64,000 nucleotides of DNA from Gammaproteobacteria bacterium (GTDB taxonomy: Bacteria > Pseudomonadota > Gammaproteobacteria > Steroidobacterales > Steroidobacteraceae), in contig VGUH01000005.1 in the NCBI GenBank assembly GCA_016874295.1, positions 60,103 to 124,102 of the forward strand. The letters are read 5' to 3'. How positions within the stretch are numbered: position 1 is the first letter of the stretch; every line of letters starts with the position of its first letter. A program made the position numbers and the translations under genes. Below are positions 63,707 through 64,000 of this stretch, piece by piece. Under the pieces are notes generated by a model. That model ran no database searches. It was not told where the DNA came from and saw nothing but the letters and a program-made list of their open reading frames with translations.

Positions 63707-63958
63707 GCCGGGCAGTCTAGCCGCTGGCGAATGCGGCCAGCACGGTGAAGTCTCCGGCCTGCGACGCGACCGAGTCTCGGGACGTAATTGGCACGGCCGC
63801 CCGCCGCCGCCCAGGGCGACGCCCAGCACCATGAGCGCGATGCTGAACTGGATGCCGAGTCCGATGAGCTGCGCGGCGGTCATGGTCGCGATGTCCGTGC
63901 CCTTATTGAGACTTGCGTAAATGAGTTGCAACTTGTGCGCTGATCTGGGGTCCAACAT
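63707..63958 (-). other. Possible gene remnant upstream of dusA
   Basis: The minus strand contains a short hydrophobic stretch, MTAAQLIGLGIQFSIALMVL (ATG near 63883), that looks like the first membrane helix of a transporter and then collapses into low-quality sequence. A different frame close by reads AVPITSRDSVASQAGDFTVL and ends at TAG 63717-63719. Together they suggest the two ends of a deleted gene, but no family could be assigned. The stretch has no other convincing coding sequence. The dusA promoter should lie here and was not recognised. Confidence 0.3.
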
Positions 63959-63984
63959 GATGTTGCATGTTGGGCGGAGGATCG

Positions 63985-64000
63985 ATGCGCAAGTCGGAGA
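63985..64000 (+). CDS. Start of an unidentified gene, cut by window edge
   Basis: ATG at 63985 with a strong GGAGG four bases upstream (63976-63980) opens MRKSE and runs off the window. The sequence just before it (about 63900-63984) is less GC-rich than its surroundings. That and the neighbouring remnant make a mobile-element gene possible, but five residues are not enough to identify it. Confidence 0.3.

Overview
This is a very GC-rich chromosomal segment from a gammaproteobacterium. Its core blocks have the gammaproteobacterial order: sdhCDAB-sdhE-ygfX, rpoE-rseA-rseB, lepA-lepB-(DUF4845)-rnc, prfB-lysS, surE-pcm-nlpD, truD-ispF-ispD-ftsB-eno-kdsA-pyrG, and rpsB-tsf-pyrH-frr-uppS-cdsA-dxr-rseP-bamA-skp-lpxD-fabZ-lpxA-lpxB-rnhB-dnaE-accA-tilS. 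The GTP-type PEP carboxykinase, the DUF885 metallo-protein and the glutaredoxin next to rseB suggest a Xanthomonadales, Nevskiales or Steroidobacterales-like lineage. That placement is inference. No tRNA, rRNA, CRISPR array or prophage was seen. Gene density is high, and no stretch of 300 bases lacks a gene or gene remnant.

Layout. 1-10 kb (minus strand): succinate dehydrogenase and its FAD-assembly genes, then the sigma-E stress operon, then a promoter leading into lepA, lepB and rnc. 10-18 kb: ygfZ, a large palindromic repeat, lysS and prfB (programmed frameshift), recJ, a small Mth938-like gene, and surE-pcm-nlpD, where nlpD appears to start at CTG. 18-25 kb: smr facing the truD to pyrG operon. 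25-27 kb: a short type IV minor-pilin cluster (fimT frameshifted, pilV, pilE). 27-47 kb: the long envelope, lipid A, translation and replication cluster, all minus strand. 47-53 kb (plus strand): map-glnD-dapD-dapE. 53-61 kb: dsbB, a porin, tsaB, a DinG/YoaA helicase, a DUF885 protein and pckG. 61-64 kb is visibly decayed. It holds a second copy of the palindromic repeat, a cyclase-FHA gene with two in-frame amber codons, a degenerate RAYT-like transposase gene, dusA, and remnants at the right edge.

How the parts fit. The window holds most of the sigma-E circuit (RpoE, RseA, RseB, RseP) together with typical clients or partners (BamA, Skp, LpxA/B/D, FabZ, LepB). A sigma-E-like site lies just upstream of rpoE. 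Many genes are translationally coupled by 4-base overlaps of the form NTGA, with all four bases in the first position (ATGA, GTGA, TTGA, and CTGA at nlpD). The least ordinary features are the two related palindromes between convergent genes, the degenerate RAYT, the double-amber cyclase-FHA gene, the CTG-initiated nlpD and the G7 frameshift in fimT.
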